A DNA stretch of 64,000 bases from positions 8,051,501-8,115,500 of the forward strand of contig NC_082689.1 in NCBI RefSeq assembly GCF_949987515.2. The letters run 5' to 3'. This DNA comes from Delphinus delphis (Eukaryota; Chordata; Mammalia; Artiodactyla; Delphinidae). Of this stretch, positions 24,843-37,059 are shown in pieces; within the stretch, counting starts at the first letter, position 1, and every line of letters begins with the position of its first letter. The notes under the pieces were generated by a model. That model had not been told where the DNA came from. It was given only the letters and a program-made list of their open reading frames with translations, and did not search any database. The position numbers and the translations under genes are program-made.

Positions 24843-25834
24843 TGGGCACCAAACCTGTAAGAAAGCAATAAAATATCACAGAATGTCTGCTTAAGAGTTT
24901 GTGCATCTTCACAAATGAGTCTTTGGAGGATGCCCAAAGCAATTGAGCCTAAAATCCCTATTCAACTCTCACAGAAAAAATCAATTCAGATGCCTGTATA
25001 AATTTCTCTGGCTCTTCTATGTCTCTAAGCAATTGCTGAGCACTGTAAGTACTTAATAAATACTTATTGAGCTGAAATGAAATTATACTGTTTTGAATAA
25101 TGGATTTTGATACATAAACTCCTATATTTTAGTCCCATATAATGTCATTTTCGAAAACTGTTCATATGTCTCAGTTTTAGCTCCACTGTCATTGGATTAA
25201 TTATAATGTAGTTATCCAACAATGTTCAAATAAGGCTTAGAGTTTCCTTAGTCCCACTTCTTCAAACTCAGTTAAGGGAGGTTTTCAGTCTCTTGTATTT
25301 TCATATAAATTTTACTTTGTCAATTTCTGGGGGAAAAAAAGCCTGCTGGGATTTTAACAGAATTGCGTTGAACCTGTTTTCAAATGTAAATCAAAGATAT
25401 TAACAACACCTGCCCCTACTCAACGTAGCAAATTTCACTTGAAATTCTTCCCAAACCTACTCAGTCCCAAGGAGAGCTCCTTCTGTAGACACAAAATCCA
25501 ACTTACAAAATACTAAACGCACTAAAAACTGGAAAGCTAATTCCCAGTTAAAGGATCAGTTCAAAACGCTGGATTAAATGAATCTCCACGATCAACGAAG
25601 CAAATAAAGTATACCAGTTTGTAAAGCGCCAAGCGGCAGGCAAACACCAAGTATTACAATAAAGTGGCTGCTGTTCAAGGATCCTAAGGCGCCCCATCCC
25701 TGTCAACCCCAAACATCTGTATCCGGACCCATAAGAACGCGTCCACAGGTGACCCGAACCTCGGGAAGCGTTCTCTCTACAGCAATAGGCCCTGTTTAAC
25801 TCTGCTTCTCCTCCCAGGACCCCATACTAGGCTA
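24843..25834. other. Unassigned sequence leading into the CpG island
   Basis: A MIR/L2-like tail occurs at about 25020-25080. The rest shows no recognisable element; GC rises after about 25630. Confidence 0.4.
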
Positions 25835-26079
25835 CAAGGGAGGGCCGGCGGGGCTCGGGGGCGAGGAGACGGGCCTGGGAGACCGGGTGGGCTAGGAGCG
25901 TGGGGTGGGCAGGGGCGACGCCAGGGCCGGGGAGCGATTCCAGAGGCAGAGGGCACTCGCCCGGGGCCGCCGGCGCAGGTGCCCCCGAAGCGATACGGAG
26001 GCCTCGAAGGCCAGACCCGGGGTCGCTCCTGGGGAGGGATCGAGGTGGGGCGCGCGAGGAGGGGACGGGGAGGCCTCAC

Positions 26080-26140
26080 CTTGTCTCCCGGGAGGCAAGC
26101 GCCGCCGCCGTCCCGCAGTTGCTAAGGAGAATGCTCTTCC
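26080..26140 (-). other. DIS3L2: Putative non-coding first exon of DIS3L2
   Basis: On the minus strand the sequence reads GGGAGACAAG followed by GTGAGG, a consensus donor with the exon ending at 26080. The right (5') boundary is only an estimate, set near the ETS site, because no TATA or initiator fixes the start. No ATG-led DIS3L2 peptide is present, which fits a 5'UTR exon. DIS3L2 acts in the cytoplasm, degrading oligouridylated pre-let-7 and other RNAs. The identification rests on synteny and orientation, not on protein similarity. Confidence 0.45.
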
Positions 26141-26149
26141 GGGTCACGG

Positions 26150-26203
26150 TCGCAGAGTTATGGAGGCAACGGTGGCCGGGGGGGGCCAAAAGCGAGGCGC
26201 GGG
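26150..26203 (+). other. Possible divergent first exon (upstream antisense transcript)
   Basis: Plus-strand sequence ending GCGCGGG at 26203 is followed by GTGAGT (26204-26209), a strong donor. CpG-island promoters often give divergent non-coding transcripts. The start is unknown and no acceptor was paired with it. Confidence 0.25.
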
Positions 26204-26480
26204 GTGAGTGCGCGGCGGAGGCGGTGGTCTGTTGTACTTGCGCTGCGGCGGCCGGAGCAGGGCAGGGCCAGGCGGAGGGCACTCCCAACTGCTATGGCCT
26301 GGCCTCGCGGAGACGACTGGCTGTAACCGATGGCTGTTGCTGCCCGGTCCCCTGCTCAGGGGCCAGCCGCTGGCGGGAGCCCTCCCGCCCCTGCTCCTGA
26401 ATGCCCCCAGCCCCAATCCTCAGTGCTGTGACCCGCCGGGCCGCCTCTCACCCAGCCGGCGACGCCTGCCCCAAACTTCT

Positions 26481-27239
26481 AGCTTATGGGTGTAGCCACG
26501 CCGGTCCTCTCCTGTGACAAGGTTTTACTCATCCTTGGATTTTCTCCACACCTGGTTAGTGAGCACCTGCTCAGGGCTAGGTGCAGGGCTGGCCCCGGGA
26601 TACTGAGGGGGGCAACCCAGGCATGGTCCTGCCCTCCGAACGGATAGGCTAGGTGGGAGGGCAGGCAGGCAGTATCCTGCATATAGTATTGGGATGCGCA
26701 AGTGAAGGAAGCTAGGGGAGCCTGCCCTGGAGGCCTACCCAGGCTCAGGTGGGGAAAAGCTGATGGTGGAGACCTCAACCAAGTTAAAAGTGTAGGGAAG
26801 AGTGTTCCAGGGAAGACTGTAGGCTCGACTGAGAAACCCACTGAAAGGTCTGTACGCCCTGCCCAGGGAAGTGTGTAGAGAGGAGAGAATGGTTAAGGAT
26901 GGAACCTAGAAAACATCAATATGGTAGCTGTGAACTAAGGAAGAGGAACACCCAAAGAGCAGGCAGAATGTTTGTTTGAAAGGCTGCTGAGGAGACAGCA
27001 GAAGAATTTCAGTAAGGAGGTGATCACCAGTGTAAAATGCCATGGGGATCCAGAGCCCAGTGGTGACCATAGAAAAATCAAGATTCAGGATTAGGTTGTC
27101 AAAGTTGTCAGTGGCTTGAATCTGTATAGTGAAGGAGTCTACCACCATATTTTCCTTGTTGAAACAAGGGAAAGAGATACACTAAATTGTTCCTGAATGC
27201 CTTAATGTTTTCAAAAGCACTGTCACAGTACTTGCAAAT
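26481..27239. repeat. Probable ancient repeat, family unresolved
   Basis: 'gagcacctgctcagggctag' through 'cagtaaggaggtgatcacca' resembles the same unresolved repeat class as 5596-6330. Another such patch lies at about 27450-27690. No coding evidence. Confidence 0.35.
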
Positions 27240-27360
27240 TTCAGGATTCCTCAACTAATAACCAATCTCCTTGAAGGTGGAAAATATTTGTTATTTAACC
27301 TTGCATCTACAGTGCCTGCCACATTCAAAGGCCTCAGTCAATGTTTGCCTAAAGAATAAA
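27240..27360 (+). repeat. L2 3' end fragment
   Basis: 'aatctccttgaaggtggaaa', 'cttgcatctacagtgcctgc' and 'atgtttgcctaaagaataaa' follow the L2 tail. Confidence 0.6.
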
Positions 27361-29545
27361 AGAACCCATGGGCCTCTGGTTTTTAATGTTCACACAGGTC
27401 CCTTCCAAACCCTCAGCAAAACTGTGATGTAGGCAAAACTTGTCTATTCAAACTGTAAAGAGTGGAAGAAACTCAGCAAGGACAGGAAGCAGAGGGTGGT
27501 AGAGGTCCAGGAATTCAATGGATGGGAGAGAGCCCAATAGAGCCAGAGATGGGAAGATCCAGAAGAAGAAAAGGACAAAGGATTGAAAACATAGTAGCTG
27601 GGCTTTCAGGGCCAGAAATGGGAGATAAAGCCAAAAATAGTTAGAAACAGGAATAGAAGAGGAAGGACAATTTTTGTACATAAATTGAACAGAGAGATCC
27701 CACTGAGATTGGACTGCTGGCAGAAAGTGCAGTGTCAGCCAGTGTGAACACTGCAGGGCTAGGTGGACATATCCCCGTGTCCTCTAAGTGAAGTGGGCCC
27801 TACACTTCCTCACATGGGCCAAAGGATAACCGTGGCACATGCTGGAGTGAGTTGGGATGAGAGGCTTGCCCCACAAGCATATCTCCATAATTCCAGTCCA
27901 TTTCCATTATCACAAGTATTACAATAAGCTCCCCCCAAAAGAGAAATATTATTCTTCTCTGAGAGCCTAATAAATCCATCCACAATGGATGTGACCATAC
28001 ATCCATGGAAGGGAACCATGAAATTCAAAATGTGTGGCTGAAGAGTTTAGAACACCCGGCATATCAGCCAAAGGGGCCTAGGAGTAACATCAACAAGGCA
28101 GGACCAGAAAATGATTACAATTTGGTAAAGGGAAGTTAACTGTTTTGGGAACAGAAGGGACAAAATTAACTTGTAACCTAGAAAAAGGAAACCCCAAATA
28201 CATGAAGTATAACAGATAAAGCCTACCCCACGTTCTCCTGGCAGCCTTGAATGTAGCAAATATTCTAAAGAACTGTGTTCTGCTGAAGGGCCAAGGTGAT
28301 GCATTAGGCTCACCTTGGCTAGGCTTCTGGGACATTTCAATGGTGCCTCAAGAAATAGAAATTTATCATTGCTATGAAGGGCATATTCTTAGAGAACTGC
28401 AGGGAATTGTGGGTGAACTCTGTACTTCAAGGGTGGTATGGGCATGGAAGTTTCCAGGTGATGTGCTTTGTCTGACTGGTCTCTGGATGACGGATGCCAA
28501 TTAATGACTGAGGAATGCCCCCAAAACCCAAGATATGAGTGGAGGACCGGAGTTACCATGCCCTGTTCTTATAGGAATTGAGCCACCTGCTGCCTCCAGG
28601 AGAATTCCATTTTGGCATTAGGAGGAACTGTGTCTGAAATCTAAGTTTTGGTTGCCCCAGAGCTTTCCATACCAACGCTGATTCCTAACCACCACCATCT
28701 CCAACTTGAGCTTCCTGGGTACTAACATCCACCCAGTCACAAAGCCAGACACCCAGGAGTCACCCTTGACTCCACTGTCCCCCATCACCACACTCTCACC
28801 CTAAACAGCCCAGTCCAAGAACAAGTCCTGTAGACTGTGTCATTCCCCCCACCCAATTCCACTGCCACCAGTTACGGTGAAAAGAGCAGATAACCAAGCA
28901 ACTCGGGTTCAGTAAGAAGTATTACAACCTCAAAGATGAAGCAAGGTGATAAAGGCAGTGTGTGTGTGTGTGAACAGTGTAATGACCAAACAGCACAAAA
29001 ACTTCAAGGAGATAAGATGAAATAAATTCATTCAACAACATGTTTTGATTGCCTTTCACATGCTAATTTTGCCTTAAAGGAAGTACAACATAATGAAAGG
29101 ACTATTAAATAGGTTAAAGAAAAACCTAAGGTAGAATTGAACAAATTCCAACAACTCAAGTGAAAGAGTGCTTGCTGGCCTGGGGGTGTGACTTTGGAAG
29201 GCCCTAGATCTGTAGGGCCTTCTGTAGCCTACCAAAGTTCTCTTTGGCACTTTCTCTTCTTAACCAAACCTCAATATTTGTTTTCAGATATCAGTACTCC
29301 TCCAAGGACTCATGTATGGGGTGGGGGTGGGGAATAATTTCAGTGAAGAGTCTGTTTCTCCTTTTCCAACGCCCAACCCTGATTGAGTCTCTGCATTCTA
29401 GAGTTCTAGAGAGAAAACATCTGATTGATTGGCTCAGGGCCAGCCTATGAATTGGGTTAGGGGTCTGCTGGAGCCAATCAGCTAAGCAAGGGAAACAGAA
29501 TCACCCAGTAGAATTATGGCTACTCAGGTATACACCTTCCTTAGG
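27361..29545. other. Unassigned intergenic sequence
   Basis: It contains a short TG run at 28959-28972 and an old-repeat patch near 27450-27690. Several short overlapping frames on both strands have no recognisable domain. Confidence 0.4.
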
Positions 29546-29548
29546 GGC

Positions 29549-29582
<34 letters not shown>

Positions 29583-29601
29583 CACATGCACACACACGTG
29601 C
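29549..29601. repeat. TG/CG/CA microsatellite
   Basis: A (TG)14 run at 29549-29576 passes into CGCGCG and then CA-rich alternation. The whole stretch is alternating purine-pyrimidine. Confidence 0.95.
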
Positions 29602-29769
29602 TCTTATTGGAGGGGAGGGTAGCAAAATTTCAATGAAGGGAGAACTGATAATTTTATGCACTGTATAGCCCATCTCCACAGATATGCATACCCTAGTCTG
29701 AAGAACAATGATATAATGTATAGTTGCCGTTAAATGTGACAACTGTATTTTTAAATATTTAACTTTTCA

Positions 29770-31500
29770 GAATGCCAAAATCAGACCAAAAGGATTTGAC
29801 CTAGGAGGACTTGAAGAAGGTAAGAGAATGACAAAAATAATTCAGAATCTATTTATAAGAAAGAACAGTTTTGAATTAGAACAGATATAAAGAAATGTGT
29901 GCAGTCTACTTTTTGTTGGATAAATGAAAATATAGTAAAACACTAGGAAATTGTTACATTTGATCTCACTTAAATGAATCAAAAAACACAGCGTCCAATA
30001 GAAATCCTATATTAAAGAGAAAACAAAGAATTTTATTAACTGAGAAAAATACAGAGTAACACAGTTAGAACAATTATAAGATTACGTGTAAATGGACTAA
30101 ATTCTCCTATTTAAAAAACAGAATCATAGACTGGATTAAAAAGACAAAATCCACACCTATGAATCTTGTTTTTTAAAGAAAAGGGAGATAGAATAATTTA
30201 AAAGCCTGGCTCAGATAAATCATGCTTACACAAAAGCAAGAATAGTAGGTCCCAGCTTGACTGAATAAGTTACATTCATCCCAGGATTCCTGCATATCTG
30301 GGCATGCCCTGAACACCAGTGGCAGGACCCACTGGAGGACTGTTTACATGAGAAGCTAGCATCCTAGGAAAGAACCCCTTCTTCAGGCAAAGCCAAAGAA
30401 AAGCCCAAGGACAGCAGGCTAGTATAATGCTGTGTGCAGCAGGAAGGCTGCAGGGAAAGTGCCAACAAAACAATCTGTTTGGCCTAAGGCAGTCCTGCTC
30501 TTTAGCTTTTCCACAGAATGGGGCACCAGCAAAGAAGGGTGCTGTTGGAGCTTGCTGGCATAAACTCTCCACAATACTCCATTCATTGGCCCCAAACACA
30601 GGCTCTAACCCAGCCCCACTGAGGGATTGTCAGCAAGTCCCTACACCTCAGGGGCCTCCGTTTCTCTTCTACAAAAGGGTGATTAAAGGAACTGATCCAA
30701 AAAGGGAAAATTGAGAAATAGAGAGCTTTCTCAAATGTACATTAAGCTTTCACAAAAATTAATTGCAATTTTGAAGCTAAAGATATTCACAATAGCAAAG
30801 CAAAGATTTTACACATACTTCCTCAGACTTCCATATGATAAAATTGGAGAGAAAGCCAGTACATCACCTATATGCACATGACCAGGCAAGAATAGAAGAA
30901 GGTTCTGTGATGGAACGATTAAGTTGAAAAGGCAACACCAAATATGGGGATGTTATGTTAAAGACAAACAAAAAAGAGATACGGGTACACAGTTAAAGCT
31001 GTATTGAAGGAACTCTGGTATCTTTCATGCTTATGGTAACAAGAAAAAGGGAAAAATTATCAACTAAATCTACACCTAAATTTTTTTTAAAGATATAACA
31101 AATTTTAAAAGGAACAGTAACAAATATGAAATCAAATAAATTAATTAGATAAGAGAATATCTGCTTAATATGCAAAACAGATTAAAAATGAACTAATATA
31201 ATATTTACAGACTGCTAGTATAGCAAATTAAATACCCAAGAAAATACAAGAGAAACAAAAATCTAAAGACTATATAAACATAAAAATGTTTCAGTTATTA
31301 GGAAATACGATTCAAAGCTAAAATCAAATAAATTTTAAAATTAAAAGGAATTAACAATTTTGAATAAAACCAACACAAGAAGAAAATTCAGAACAACAGG
31401 AAAAGATTAGCAAAAGGGAAGGTTCATAAGAAATATAGAAAACCTATTCAATGAAGATTTGTAGAATGACTGAGTGAATTTTTTGAAAAAAGCACCTAGA
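29770..31500 (+). repeat. Patchy ancient L1 fragments with an intervening unassigned block
   Basis: L1 ORF2-start-like text occurs at about 30088-30160 ('gtaaatggactaaattctcc'), and further L1-like A-rich text at about 30900-31500. The middle (about 30240-30700) is not L1 and includes a MIR-like tail near 30640. Strongly diverged. Confidence 0.45.
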
Positions 31501-31869
31501 CTTGATATTGTTGTCATTAACATTTTCAACAGCAAGTAAATAAACAAAAATTCAATTCATTTTGTAAGGCAAATACGTCCACTTCCTGCCTACCTGTAAA
31601 GATAAAGATTACAATACAAAAAAGTTTTAAAGTTTTTGCCTCATACATAATTTTACCACTTTTGCACATGTATTTTCATTTTATTCTATTACTGGTACCA
31701 TATTCTTATGTTGCAGAGTTGTATACTGTGCAGCTCTTTTACATCCCTTCTTTTACAAATTGTATCTTAGTATTTTCCATGTTTATTTTAGGGTTTTCTT
31801 TTATTTTTTTCTTTGTTATACAAATTATAAATGTTCACATGAAGAAGTAACTAAAAATTTATGAGTAGT

Positions 31870-31975
31870 TCCACTACCTAAAGTTAGATAGATTGTAGAT
31901 TGGTAGGTAGTTGGATACGTAGTACATACATATATACATACAGACATACATACATGGGTAGGTAGGCATACATTT
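31870..31975. repeat. Degenerate ATAC/TAGG tetranucleotide repeat
   Basis: Imperfect 'tagattggtaggtag' units are followed by 'catacatatatacatacaga'. Decayed simple repeat. Confidence 0.7.
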
Positions 31976-31984
31976 GGATTTGGA

Positions 31985-33412
31985 TTGGAATATACTTTTA
32001 AAAAATTTTTAAACTGAAGTATAATTCACATAACATAAAATTCACCATTTTAAAGTACACAATTTAGTGGTTTATAGTATAGTCACAATGTTGTACAGTC
32101 ATCACCACAATAAATTTTAAAACATTTTCACCACACCATAAAGAAATCCCATACCATTAGCACTCCCCATTTCCCTCCCAACCTTCCAGCCCTAGGCAAT
32201 CACCAATCTACTTTCTGTTTCTATGGATTTCCCTATTCTGGACATTTTATATAAAAGGAATCATACAATACATGACCCCTTATGACTGGCTTCTTTGTCT
32301 TAGCATAATGTTTTCAAGATTCATCCACGTTGTAACGTGAGTCACTAATTCATTCCTTTTTATGGTTAAATAATATTCATATATATAACATATATGTCAC
32401 ATTTTGTTTATCTGTTCATCAGTTGCTGGTCTTTTGGGTTCTTTCCACTTTTTGGCTATTGTGAATAATGCTGCTATGAACATTCAAGTACAAGTTTTTG
32501 CATGAACATATGTTTTCAATTCTTTTAGGTATATATATAGTTGTAAAAGTGCCTGGTCATATGTGCTGGGTCATATCATAACAGTGCCATTTTACATTTC
32601 CACCAACAATGTATGAGGGCTCCAATTTCTCCACAACTTTGACAACATTTGTTATTTTCCATTTTTTAAATATAGCCATTCTAGTGGAGTAGTATCTAGT
32701 AAAGTGGCATCTTATTGTAGTTTTAATTTGCATTTCCCTAATGGCTAGTGATGATATTTATTGACCATATGCATATCTTCTTCGGAGAAATTTCCATTCA
32801 CGTCCTTTGCTCATTTTTTTACTTGGGTTATTTGTCTTTTTATTGCTGGGTTGTAAGAATTCTTTATGTATTCTGGATTCTAGGCTCTTATCAAATAAAA
32901 TGATTTACAAATATTTTCTCTCATTTGGTGTGTTGTCTTTTCACTATCTTAATAATGTCCTTTGATGAAAAAAGTTTTAAGCTTGGTGAAGTCCAAATTA
33001 TCTATTTTTCCTTCGGTTGCTAGTCCTTTACGTATCATATCTAAGAAACTGTTGCCTGATACAAGGTCATGAAGATGTATACCTATGTTTTCTTATGAGA
33101 GTTTTATACTTTTAGCACTTACGTTTAGATCTTTGATCCATTTTGAATAAATTTTTGTATGTGGTGTGAGGTAGGGGTCTAACTTCACTCTTTTGAATGT
33201 GGTTAGCCAGTTGTCCCAATCTTCAAAACACTATTCTTTTCCCATTTAGTGATCTTAGCATCCTTGTCAAAATCAATTAACCGTAGATATATGGGTTTAT
33301 TTCTGGACTCTCAATTCTATTCCATTGATTTGTCTACTTTTATACCAGTGCCACATTTTCATGATTACTGTAGCTTTGTAGTAAGTTTTGAAATTGAAAA
33401 GTGAGTCCTCCA
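31985..33412 (-). mobile_element. L1 3' end (ORF2 C-terminus and 3'UTR), antisense
   Basis: Antisense L1 text is in order: 'gaagtataattcacataaca' (3' end), 'ttggctattgtgaataatgc', 'catttccaccaacaatgtat', 'ttaatttgcatttccctaat', and 'attccattgatttgtctact' deeper in ORF2. About 1.4 kb, many indels. Confidence 0.88.
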
Positions 33413-33819
33413 GTAGAATATACTTTAACATTGTTTTGTTACTCTTTCACTTCAAAAACTTGAAAATATTCACATAACATGTCAACAAATACAATTCTAT
33501 AGCATCAATTTAAATAAATGTGTAATATCCCACGTGAATTTTCCATTAGTTATTTGACTAGAATTACAGCATATTGTTAGATTCATAGGTTATTTCCAAT
33601 ACTTGTTATAATAAACAATTTAATTTTTACTTATTAGAGGCTTATCTTGGATACTATAAATGTATTTTCTTCTGAGTATATTTTTTTCATGACTTCATCC
33701 AATTCTCTATTAAGACCTTCAATCCAAGTAACTTGTAAAATCTCTTATTAAAGTGTAATATTAACCATTTTCTGTCATTCTTGCTATAAACAATTTCCTG
33801 TCCATTTTTTCTCATTTAT
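33413..33819. other. Unassigned AT-rich sequence
   Basis: No gene or nameable repeat. It may be further decayed L1. Confidence 0.35.
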
Positions 33820-34183
33820 TTATTTTTTTAATTTATTTATTTAATTTATTTATTTTTGGCTGTGTTGGGTCCTCTTTGCTGTGTGTGGGCTCTCTCCGGT
33901 TGCGGCGAGCGGGGTGGGGCTACTCTTTGCTGCGGTGCACAGGCTTCTTATTGCAGTGGCTCCTCTTGTTGTGGAGCATGAGCTGTAGGCACGCGGGCTT
34001 CAGCAGTTGCAGCACGTGGGCTCAGTAGTTGTGGCTCACGGGCTCTAGAGCACAGCCTCAGTAGTTGTGGCGCACAGGCTTAGCTGCTCCACGGCATGTG
34101 GGATCTTCCCGGACCAGGGATCGAACCCGTGTCCCCTGCATTGGCAGGCAGATTCTTAACCACTGCGCCACCAGGGAAGTCCC
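33820..34183 (-). mobile_element. CHR-type SINE (long form), antisense
   Basis: The reverse-complement head 'accagggaagtccc' ends at 34183. The tRNA-like region 'gggatcgaacccgtgtcccc' and a TTTA-rich tail at the left complete it. The flanks share (t)tctcattta (about 33810-33818 and 34186-34194). Confidence 0.9.
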
Positions 34184-34559
34184 TGTCTCATTTATTTTTA
34201 ATTTACAGGAACGGAACAGCACCCAGGGCATCTTGCTGATTAGAATATTTTGGAAAAAAATGAAAACTGAAGGTAAGCTGATTCTTAATCTTTCAAAAGC
34301 GGCCTTTTATTCTGCTTGGGAGATATAAACCCTTGTTATTTTTCTGTATTTATTTTGCAAAGTAATACATTCATCTAGTGCAAAATTCAAGAGATACCAA
34401 AGAGTAGCCAGTGAATAAATCTCCCCCCATCCCTGTCCAACAGCACCCAGTTCCCCTGTCTGTTACCAGTTTCCTCCATCCCAATATCTATCATCCATCC
34501 ATCTGTCCATCCAATTGACATTTTCATGGTGCCTGCTCTGTGTGAAGACAACCAGGTAC

Positions 34560-34735
34560 AGTGTTCAGAGAGATTTGAATCCCATCTCCACCACCGACAG
34601 CCATGGCCTTGGGCAGACCACTTGGTCAAGTCTCAGTTTCCTCATCTGTGAAATGAGGATAAAGATAATCACCTCATGCATCATTGAGCGGATATATATA
34701 AGGTAACTGGCAGAAGCCTGGGTGCTGTGCATACC
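34560..34735 (+). repeat. MIR fragment
   Basis: 'cagccatggccttgggcaga' and 'cagtttcctcatctgtgaaa' are the MIR core in order. Confidence 0.75.
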
Positions 34736-35265
34736 ACTGTGAAGCCAGATTTCATGTCCTCAAGAGCTCTGTTCAAGCACCCCTCTTAGGTCTGCATCTT
34801 AGTTCCCCCTTCTTGTTTCCCCCGCTTTGGATCAGGCAATTTTTGTGGCTGCCAACCTAGAATCTTTCATGTTCTCTCCTCCCACTGCAAGGAGGTCTGC
34901 CCACAGGGCCAGGCCCTGCAGACAGCCATGAGGTGGAAGCCTGGGGCTTTCCACTGCCTCATACTTTCCATGAGGATTTTTAACTAAATCCTCAAACATC
35001 ACATTCACCAGTGTTATCTTGTCAGATGCTGTAAAAACGTTTGCACTTTTGTCTCAACATTATGGATGGCATGTGTTCAACCATGGGGAGAAAAGATAGA
35101 CAATGAACTCACTCACCTTATTCAGGTGTCATAGTTTTGTTCTTCTTGAAGAAAAACAGTCACTGAACTCTGTTTGAAAATACTGGTCAACATCTTCCCT
35201 ACCAGCTATGCCATCTGTCTGCAGAGAAGAGCAAGTTTTTAGTCTGAAAATACCCATATCCAGAC
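34736..35265. other. Unassigned intergenic sequence
   Basis: No gene or repeat recognised. Confidence 0.4.
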
Positions 35266-35278
35266 GTGGGTTTATTTT

Positions 35279-35410
35279 ATTTATTAATTTATTTATTTTC
35301 TGGCTGTACCTCTCAGCTTGCAGGATCTTAGCTCCCCAACCAGGGATTGAACCCGGGCCCTGGCAGTGAAATTGCCGAGTCCTAACCACTGGACCGCCAG
35401 GGAATTGCCA
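35279..35410 (-). mobile_element. CHR-type SINE (short form), antisense
   Basis: The reverse-complement head '(a)ccgccagggaattgcc' and 'ggattgaacccgggccctgg' are present. It is flanked by a perfect 13-bp duplication, gtgggtttatttt, at 35266-35278 and 35411-35423. Confidence 0.9.
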
Positions 35411-35423
35411 GTGGGTTTATTTT

Positions 35424-36319
35424 TTAACAAAGTGTTCTCACTGTGTCACTGAACACACTAAGGAAACACACTCTGGGGAGGGGCACCTTCGGAAGATGGA
35501 GGGCTTCTTGGAAGAGACCAAGGCAGGGAAGCTGGTGCGTTTGGGGGAGTTGCAGCCTGGAGGCCAGTCTCTCCCTCCATTCCTGCCTTTGGTTTCTTCT
35601 GCACAAGGGAACTGCTACCTGTGAGGTGACCAGGTTGTCTCCATACCAGTCATCCTCTGGAGGAAGCTGAGAGCTTTCCCCCCAACCCCAGCTAGGTCTC
35701 CCCACCAGCCCAATGTCTGGAGGTGTAGGCAGCCAGGCCCCAGAGGGCCCACCCTACCTCCCTTCTCTCCAGGCACAGTATAGATACACTTTATCTGGAT
35801 CAGAGGAGCTGGACTAGCTCCACCCAGAACTGGGTTCTTAGTGAAATCTCAGCTGAAAATCCCATGGCCTCGTGTACCCAGTACATCCCCAGAAAGGCCT
35901 CCCAGGATCTAAGTCTTTAGATCTTTAGATCTTTCTCTTGCAACTGGCTGTGGGGGAGCCCCAAAGGGTCCATCTTCACAGCCAGGTGCTGTGACCGGTA
36001 AGACTGGCGAGGTGAGCAGGGAGTCACCGGGGCAGCAGCAGGAGGTATCCATGGTTACCTGGCTGTTCGGTATAACAGATGCCTTCTTTATATGTGCCTG
36101 TTTTATCCAGTTCATATATGGGAATTTTTAGCAATGCACTATTATTATTGCTTTAAATCTATTTGTCCGATCCAGATAGTTGAGACCTGCCTCTATAAAT
36201 TTGGTCCATCTCAGAACCCCCTGTTCTATTTTTTTCAACCCATCTAGTCCTTTACCAGTAACACATCCTTCATTAGAATTTATAACACACTTTTGTATCT
36301 AGGAGGACATTTATGCCTT
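35424..36319. other. Unassigned intergenic sequence
   Basis: A moderately GC-rich block to about 36060. A 10-bp tandem 'tttagatctt' repeat lies at about 35916-35934. No coding evidence despite overlapping short frames. Confidence 0.4.
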
Positions 36320-36720
36320 AAGACTTTTCTTCTTAAAAAACTTTTTGATTATTTTCATAAATTTATGGTTCCTGAGAAAATTTGGAATCAATTTTTCAGC
36401 AATCACAAAGATACTGAGATTTTGTTTGGAATCATGTTAAACTTATGCAGAACTTAGGGCAGAATTAACATCTTTATTATACTAAATCTTCTTATGGGGA
36501 CACGTGATACAACTCTCCATGTAGTCCAGTGTTCCTTCATATCCCATAACATTAAATTATGTTTAATTTTTGATATGGCTATTATTATTGGGCTTTTTAG
36601 ATGTATTTGCTGATGGGTTATTATTGTCATATAGGAGGGTATTTTATTTTTATTTTTTAAAATGTATTTTGTATGGGGCCACTTTTATATTTCCTGTAAA
36701 TGATCACTTCACTAAACCCA
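36320..36720 (-). repeat. Probable antisense L1 ORF2 fragment
   Basis: 'gcagaattaacatctttatt' and 'ctaaatcttcttatgg' resemble antisense L1 RT-region text. Low certainty. Confidence 0.4.
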
Positions 36721-36777
36721 ATAATAAGAATTGGAAAACAGGAGACTATATTATCATTATACGTCAAGATATTGCAG

Positions 36778-36920
36778 GGTGGTGGTGGTGGTGTGGTGGT
36801 GTGATGAATTGGGCGATTGGGATTGACATATATACACTGATGTGTATAACATTGATGACTAATAAGAACCTGCTGTGTAAAAAAATAAATAAAATAAAAT
36901 TTTAAATATTAAAAAAAAAG
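36778..36920 (+). mobile_element. Short L1 3' tail with GGT repeat
   Basis: 'attgggattgacatatatac' and 'tgactaataagaacctgctg' match the same L1 3' family as 45469-45800, ending in an A-rich tail. A GGT/GTG trinucleotide run (36778-36803) sits at its 5' edge. Confidence 0.75.
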
Positions 36921-37059
36921 GTATGACCATATATCAACCCTCCAAAAAAACAACCAAAAAAAATACCAAGAAAATAGTGAAAAACTATTAATACAATAAG
37001 AATATTTAGTTATTAGTCCAAATTTTAAATTAACACGTAAACATTAATAGTTTTATTTA

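Larger units (their letters stand above)
1..26079 (-). other. DIS3L2: Presumed DIS3L2 intron 1 (5' part), no coding exon seen
   Basis: Inference from synteny. In human, DIS3L2 (a 3'-5' exoribonuclease that degrades uridylated RNAs) starts divergently about 35 kb from NPPC and has a very long first intron after a non-coding first exon. Here a CpG island with a minus-strand splice donor at 26079-26080 lies about 29 kb upstream of NPPC in the matching orientation, so everything to its left would be intron 1. I looked on the minus strand for the conserved DIS3L2 N-terminal coding exon and RNB-domain exons and found none. The content is LINE, MIR, L2, SINE and DNA-transposon remnants. If the island belongs to another transcript, this stretch is intergenic. 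Confidence 0.45.
25835..26480. promoter_or_regulatory. DIS3L2: CpG island, probable bidirectional DIS3L2 promoter
   Basis: CpG density and GC content jump sharply from the AT-rich flanks. The core around 26105-26210 holds an ETS-family site (CTTCCGG at 26136-26142; CCGGAAG on the minus strand) and no TATA box, typical of housekeeping promoters. Consensus splice donors point away from the core on both strands: minus at 26079 and plus at 26204. Position and orientation relative to NPPC match human DIS3L2. This is strong as a CpG-island promoter; the gene name is inference. Confidence 0.65.

Noticed and set aside
25900..26400. 166-codon and overlapping frames in the CpG island
   Set aside because: Low-complexity Gly/Arg/Ala/Pro composition in several frames at once is what a GC-rich island gives by chance. 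They cross consensus donors on both strands.
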